28,402 bases of DNA, from positions 1 through 28,402 of the forward strand of contig CALBRU010000214.1 in NCBI GenBank assembly GCA_937927695.1, given 5' to 3'. The notes below the pieces were generated by a model that did no database searches, had not been told where the DNA came from, and worked only from the letters and a program-made list of their open reading frames with translations. Shown one piece after another: positions 25,396 to 28,402 of this stretch (its first letter is position 1; each line of letters begins with the position of its first letter). This stretch comes from an uncultured Thiomonas sp. (GTDB taxonomy: Bacteria > Pseudomonadota > Gammaproteobacteria > Burkholderiales > Burkholderiaceae_C). The translations under genes were made by a program, and so were the position numbers.

Positions 25396-26127
25396 ATGGC
25401 CGATACCTTCATGCCGTTTTCATCCCCGCAGAACCGCCCACAGACCGTCTGGCTGCTCGACCTCGACAACACCCTGCACGACGCCTCATGGCGCGTGTTT
25501 CCGCTGATGAATGCGCAGATGACCGCGTTCATCGAACGCCATCTGGGCGTGAAGCGGGAGGAAGCCAATCGCATTCGCGCCCATTTCTGGCAACGCTACG
25601 GCGCCACCCTGCTGGGCCTGATGCACGAGCACGGCGTGGACGCCGCGCAGTTTTTGCGCGAAACGCACGATTTTCCCCATCTGCCCCGCATGTTGCGCTG
25701 CGACGGCAGCGAGCGCGCTGCGCTGGCGCGTCTGCCAGGCCGCAAGCTGGTGCTGACCAACGCCCCGCGCAACTATGCCCGCCGGGTTCTGAAAGCGCTC
25801 AAACTCTGGCCGCTGGTCGACGGCCTGATGGCAGTCGAAGACATGTGGATGTTCGGCAAGCTGCGCCCCAAGCCGGACGCGCGGATGCTGCGCCATGTGC
25901 TCGCCCGACGCCGGCTCAGGCCGGCGCAATGCGTGCTGGTCGAAGACACGCCCGGGCATTTGCAGGCTGCTCGCCGCATCGGCCTGCGCGGCGCGTGGAT
26001 GGTGCGCTACGCCCGCCGCGCCGTGCGAACAAAACGTGACTTGCCGATGGAACGCACCGGCCTGCATGGTCGGCCGGATTTCGTCGCTGCGCGCATCCGC
26101 AGCCTGAATGAACTCAGGCGCATCTGA
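25396..26127 (+). CDS. HAD-superfamily hydrolase, pyrimidine 5'-nucleotidase type
   Basis: A protein of up to 243 residues of the HAD IA group resembling pyrimidine 5'-nucleotidases (SDT1-like), which dephosphorylate UMP or CMP-type nucleotides. All four HAD motifs are visible: DLDNTLHD (nucleophile D22, D24), TNAP, the Lys in FGKLRPKPD and VEDTPGHLQAA. The helical cap lies between motifs I and II. The start is uncertain: ATG at 25396 directly follows the terminator's T run, an ATG at 25411 is also in frame, and neither has a ribosome site. If 25396 is used the message would be nearly leaderless. It ends two bases from convergent proC. The exact substrate is inferred. Confidence 0.85.
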   Translation: MADTFMPFSSPQNRPQTVWLLDLDNTLHDASWRVFPLMNAQMTAFIERHLGVKREEANRIRAHFWQRYGATLLGLMHEHGVDAAQFLRETHDFPHLPRMLRCDGSERAALARLPGRKLVLTNAPRNYARRVLKALKLWPLVDGLMAVEDMWMFGKLRPKPDARMLRHVLARRRLRPAQCVLVEDTPGHLQAARRIGLRGAWMVRYARRAVRTKRDLPMERTGLHGRPDFVAARIRSLNELRRI

Positions 26128-26129
26128 AT

Positions 26130-26990
26130 TCAACCCAGATCATCCAGCGCGTCGCCCAGTTCTTTGGCGCGCTGATCCGCCGCGTGCAAGGCGCGGATGA
26201 TCGTAGTCTGCATATCGGCCGCATCGAACACGCCCAGCGCCGCTGCGGTGGTGCCGCCTTTGCTGGTGACGTTGGCACGCAAGGTAGCCAAGGGCTCGCT
26301 GCTGCCCTGCGCCAAAGCTGCTGCCCCGGCCAGCGTGGCTAGAGCCAACTCGCGCGCCTGCGCGCCACTCAGACCGAGTTCTTCGCCAGCGCGCGTCATG
26401 GCTTCGGCGAGATAGAACGCATACGCCGGGCCCGAGCCAGACACTGCGGTGACCGCATCGAGCAGGTCTTCACGCTCCACCCACACCCGCCGCCCAGCTG
26501 GGGCCAGCAGGGCATCGGCCAGAGCGTGATCGGCCTCGCTGGCCTGCGCGCTGGCGAACAGCCCGGTGATACCCTGACCGATGAGCGCCGGGGTATTGGG
26601 CATGGTGCGCACCATGCGCTGCGCGCCAGTCTGCCGCTCGATGGCACGGCAGCGCACCCCGGCCATGATGCTGACGTGCAACGCGTCGCCAAGATGCGCT
26701 CGGCAGTCGGCCGCGGCCTGTGCGAACTGCTGCGGCTTCACCGCCCAGACCACGGCCTGCGCATTGCGCAACGCGACGCCCGGCGCTTCAAGAATCTGCA
26801 CGCCGGGAAAACGCTGCTGCAACCGAGCGCGCTGTTCGGCAAAGGGCTCGACCACGCGCAGCTTGGCGGGTTGCGCCCCCGAAGTCAGCAGCCCGCCGAT
26901 CAGGGCGCTGCTCATATTGCCGCCGCCGATGAAGGCGGTGATGGGCAGGGAAACGGAGTGGATCGTAGGAGAAGTCAGGTTCGCATTCAT
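26130..26990 (-). CDS. proC: Pyrroline-5-carboxylate reductase ProC
   Basis: ProC reduces pyrroline-5-carboxylate to proline with NAD(P)H, the last step of proline synthesis. The 286-residue product begins with a Rossmann motif FIGGGNMSSALIGGL (about 20-34), then WAVKPQ, RTMPNTPALIGQGITGL, the helical domain motif SGSGPAYAFYLAEAM and RANVTSKGGTTAAAL near the C-terminus. Length fits the family (about 270). The ATG at 26990 is used; another in-frame ATG lies three codons upstream at 26999 and cannot be excluded. It is divergent from tsaB, with 55 bases between the starts, and convergent with the HAD gene. Confidence 0.96.
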   Translation of the reverse strand: MNANLTSPTIHSVSLPITAFIGGGNMSSALIGGLLTSGAQPAKLRVVEPFAEQRARLQQRFPGVQILEAPGVALRNAQAVVWAVKPQQFAQAAADCRAHLGDALHVSIMAGVRCRAIERQTGAQRMVRTMPNTPALIGQGITGLFASAQASEADHALADALLAPAGRRVWVEREDLLDAVTAVSGSGPAYAFYLAEAMTRAGEELGLSGAQARELALATLAGAAALAQGSSEPLATLRANVTSKGGTTAAALGVFDAADMQTTIIRALHAADQRAKELGDALDDLG

Positions 26991-27045
26991 GCCGCACATT
27001 ATTCCTGCAAGTCGGCGACTGCAATTCACCGATAATTCCGGCACC

Positions 27046-27873
27046 ATGCGTGTTCTTGCCCTCGATACCAGCACCGAAGCCCTGAGCGTTGCGCTCAGCG
27101 TGGACGGCCACTGCCGCAGCTTCGACGAAGCTGGCGGCCCGCGCGCCTCGCAGCGATTGCTGCCTTTGTGCGCCGAGTTGCTGCGCGCGGCCGGGCTGCA
27201 ATTCGCCGATCTCGACCTGATCGGCATGGGCGCCGGACCGGGCGCGTTCACCGGGCTGCGCACGGCCGCTTCGGCGGCGCAGGGGCTGGCCTATGCCCTG
27301 CACCTTCCGGTGGCCCGCGTCGACACGCTCATGGCGCAGGCGGAAACCGCCTTCGCACTGCTGCAGAACGACGGCACGATGCTGCCCGACCCAGTGGAAG
27401 CCGAGCCGGGCACAGTGGTGCTCGTGGCGAACGACGCGCGCATGGGCGAGTTGTATTGGGAGCTGTTTCGCGCCCAGACATCGGGCTGGCTGAGCCTGCA
27501 CCGGCCGACCGTGCAGCGGCCTGAGCACGCGGTGCTGGCCTGGGCCGAAGTGCTGGCCGATCTTCCTGAACATCTGGAGTCTGGCGAGCTGCCCCGCTTG
27601 CTGGCCTGCGGCAATGCCTGGAGCGAGCATGCAGACGCCCTGTCCGCCGCCTTCGCCTCGCACGCCAGCGATAACCCGCGCCTGTTCGCTCTGAACCGCG
27701 CGGTGCTGCGCGCCGTGGCCTGCACGCCTTCGGCCGCCGCCGTGGCCCGACTGTCGTTGCAGCAGCACGCCGCCGGGCTGACCGTTTCCGCGGCACAGGC
27801 CCAGCCCCTTTATGTGCGCGACAAAGTGGCCTTGACCACGGCGGAGCGCGAACTGGCTCGCGCTGCCTTATGA
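27046..27873 (+). CDS. tsaB: tRNA threonylcarbamoyladenosine biosynthesis protein TsaB
   Basis: TsaB (YeaZ) forms the scaffold with TsaD and TsaE that attaches threonylcarbamoyl to A37 of ANN-decoding tRNAs. The 275-residue product has the ASKHA-fold start RVLALDTSTEALSVAL, then LDLIGMGAGPGAFTGLRTA with LAYAL, and a C-terminal PLYVRDKVALT. It is longer than the E. coli protein (231) mainly through a central insertion, which is common in betaproteobacteria. The ATG at 27046 gives the expected N-terminus. Its stop overlaps the rimI start (ATGA), a widely conserved pairing. Confidence 0.95.
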   Translation: MRVLALDTSTEALSVALSVDGHCRSFDEAGGPRASQRLLPLCAELLRAAGLQFADLDLIGMGAGPGAFTGLRTAASAAQGLAYALHLPVARVDTLMAQAETAFALLQNDGTMLPDPVEAEPGTVVLVANDARMGELYWELFRAQTSGWLSLHRPTVQRPEHAVLAWAEVLADLPEHLESGELPRLLACGNAWSEHADALSAAFASHASDNPRLFALNRAVLRAVACTPSAAAVARLSLQQHAAGLTVSAAQAQPLYVRDKVALTTAERELARAAL

Positions 27874-28402
27874 ACGCCCGGCTGCGTCCGCACGACCCGA
27901 ATAGCCCCCTTGCCTCGGCAGGACACGCGGCGCACGCCCTGCGACCGATGACCCCTGCCGACCTCGACGCCGTGGCGCAGATCGAAAACACGGTGTACGA
28001 CTTTCCCTGGAGCCGGGGCAACTTCGCCGACTCACTCACCGCGCAGTATCACGCGCAGGTGCTCACCGACGAGACCGACTCCGTGCGCGGCTATTTCGTG
28101 GCCATGCCCGGCGTGGAAGAAATGCATCTGCTCAACATCTCGGTCGATCCCGCGGTGCAGGGCCAGGGTTTGAGCCTGCTGATGCTCGATGCCGTGGTTT
28201 TGCTCAGTCGGGCCGATGGCGCCTACCTGCTCTGGCTGGAAGTGCGTCCGAGCAATGTCCACGCCGTGCGCATTTACGAGCGGTACGGCTTCTACCCCAT
28301 CGCCCGCCGACGCGACTATTACCCCTCGGTCGATACGCAAGGGCGCGCCAGCCGGGAAGACGCACTGGTGATGTCCGCGCAGGTGGACGATCTGCTGCAA
28401 CG
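27870..28402 (+). CDS. rimI: Ribosomal protein S18 alanine N-acetyltransferase RimI (3' end outside the window)
   Basis: A GNAT acetyltransferase that acetylates the N-terminal Ala of ribosomal protein S18. At least 177 residues are visible and the frame is still open at the window edge. Visible family marks are MTPADLDAVAQIE near the start, FPWSRGNFADSL, LLNISVDPAVQGQGLSLLML (acetyl-CoA motif A), LEVRPSNVHAVRIYERYGF and a final REDALVMS. An N-terminal lead of about 25 residues precedes the domain, so an internal start is possible. The ATG at 27870 overlaps the tsaB stop, implying translational coupling. Confidence 0.93.
   Translation, partial: MNARLRPHDPNSPLASAGHAAHALRPMTPADLDAVAQIENTVYDFPWSRGNFADSLTAQYHAQVLTDETDSVRGYFVAMPGVEEMHLLNISVDPAVQGQGLSLLMLDAVVLLSRADGAYLLWLEVRPSNVHAVRIYERYGFYPIARRRDYYPSVDTQGRASREDALVMSAQVDDLLQ

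Overview
The window reads as a chromosomal segment of a GC-rich Gram-negative bacterium, most probably a betaproteobacterium of the order Burkholderiales (possibly a Thiomonas-like sulfur or metal oxidiser). This placement is inference from gene content, protein style (ArgB, PurT, SrkA, YaeQ, TsaB/RimI) and base composition. No rRNA or other taxonomic marker is present. I see no tRNA, rRNA, CRISPR array, complete insertion sequence or prophage.

Layout. 1-4150: the tail of an unrecognised membrane protein, then glmU and glmS (cell-wall amino-sugar synthesis) flanking a leftward Lrp/AsnC-type regulator. 4235-6078: a two-gene membrane-protein unit (CopD-like and DUF3817-like) divergent from a GlxA-type AraC regulator. 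6294-8805: a DHA2 drug-type exporter divergent from a LysR regulator. 8802-11919: a leftward run of a second DHA2 exporter, yaeQ and the kinase gene srkA. 12028-12702: an exported protein of unknown function behind a perfect FNR/Anr-type box. 13020-17991: two tandem paralogous membrane GGDEF-EAL proteins, each ending in a CZB-like zinc-binding domain; the second copy has lost two of the four expected metal ligands. 17997-19866: purT and a DUF1345 membrane protein. 19927-20096: a 170-bp near-palindromic element that looks like a non-autonomous mobile repeat. 20153-21067: argB. 21274-25330: a ProU/OpuA-type compatible-solute ABC transporter with the unusual order ATPase, binding protein, permease, binding protein, behind an AT-rich promoter. 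25396-28402: a HAD nucleotidase, proC, tsaB and the start of rimI (cut by the window edge).

How the parts relate. Most genes are housekeeping (UDP-GlcNAc synthesis, purine, arginine and proline synthesis, tRNA t6A modification). Adaptive functions sit between them: efflux with adjacent regulators, osmoprotection, c-di-GMP signalling and an apparently oxygen-regulated exported protein. The most interesting parts are the tandem c-di-GMP enzymes with diverged zinc sensors, the FNR-controlled unknown protein, the palindromic repeat upstream of argB and the two-binding-protein osmolyte transporter. I did not find a clear novel defence or mobile system.
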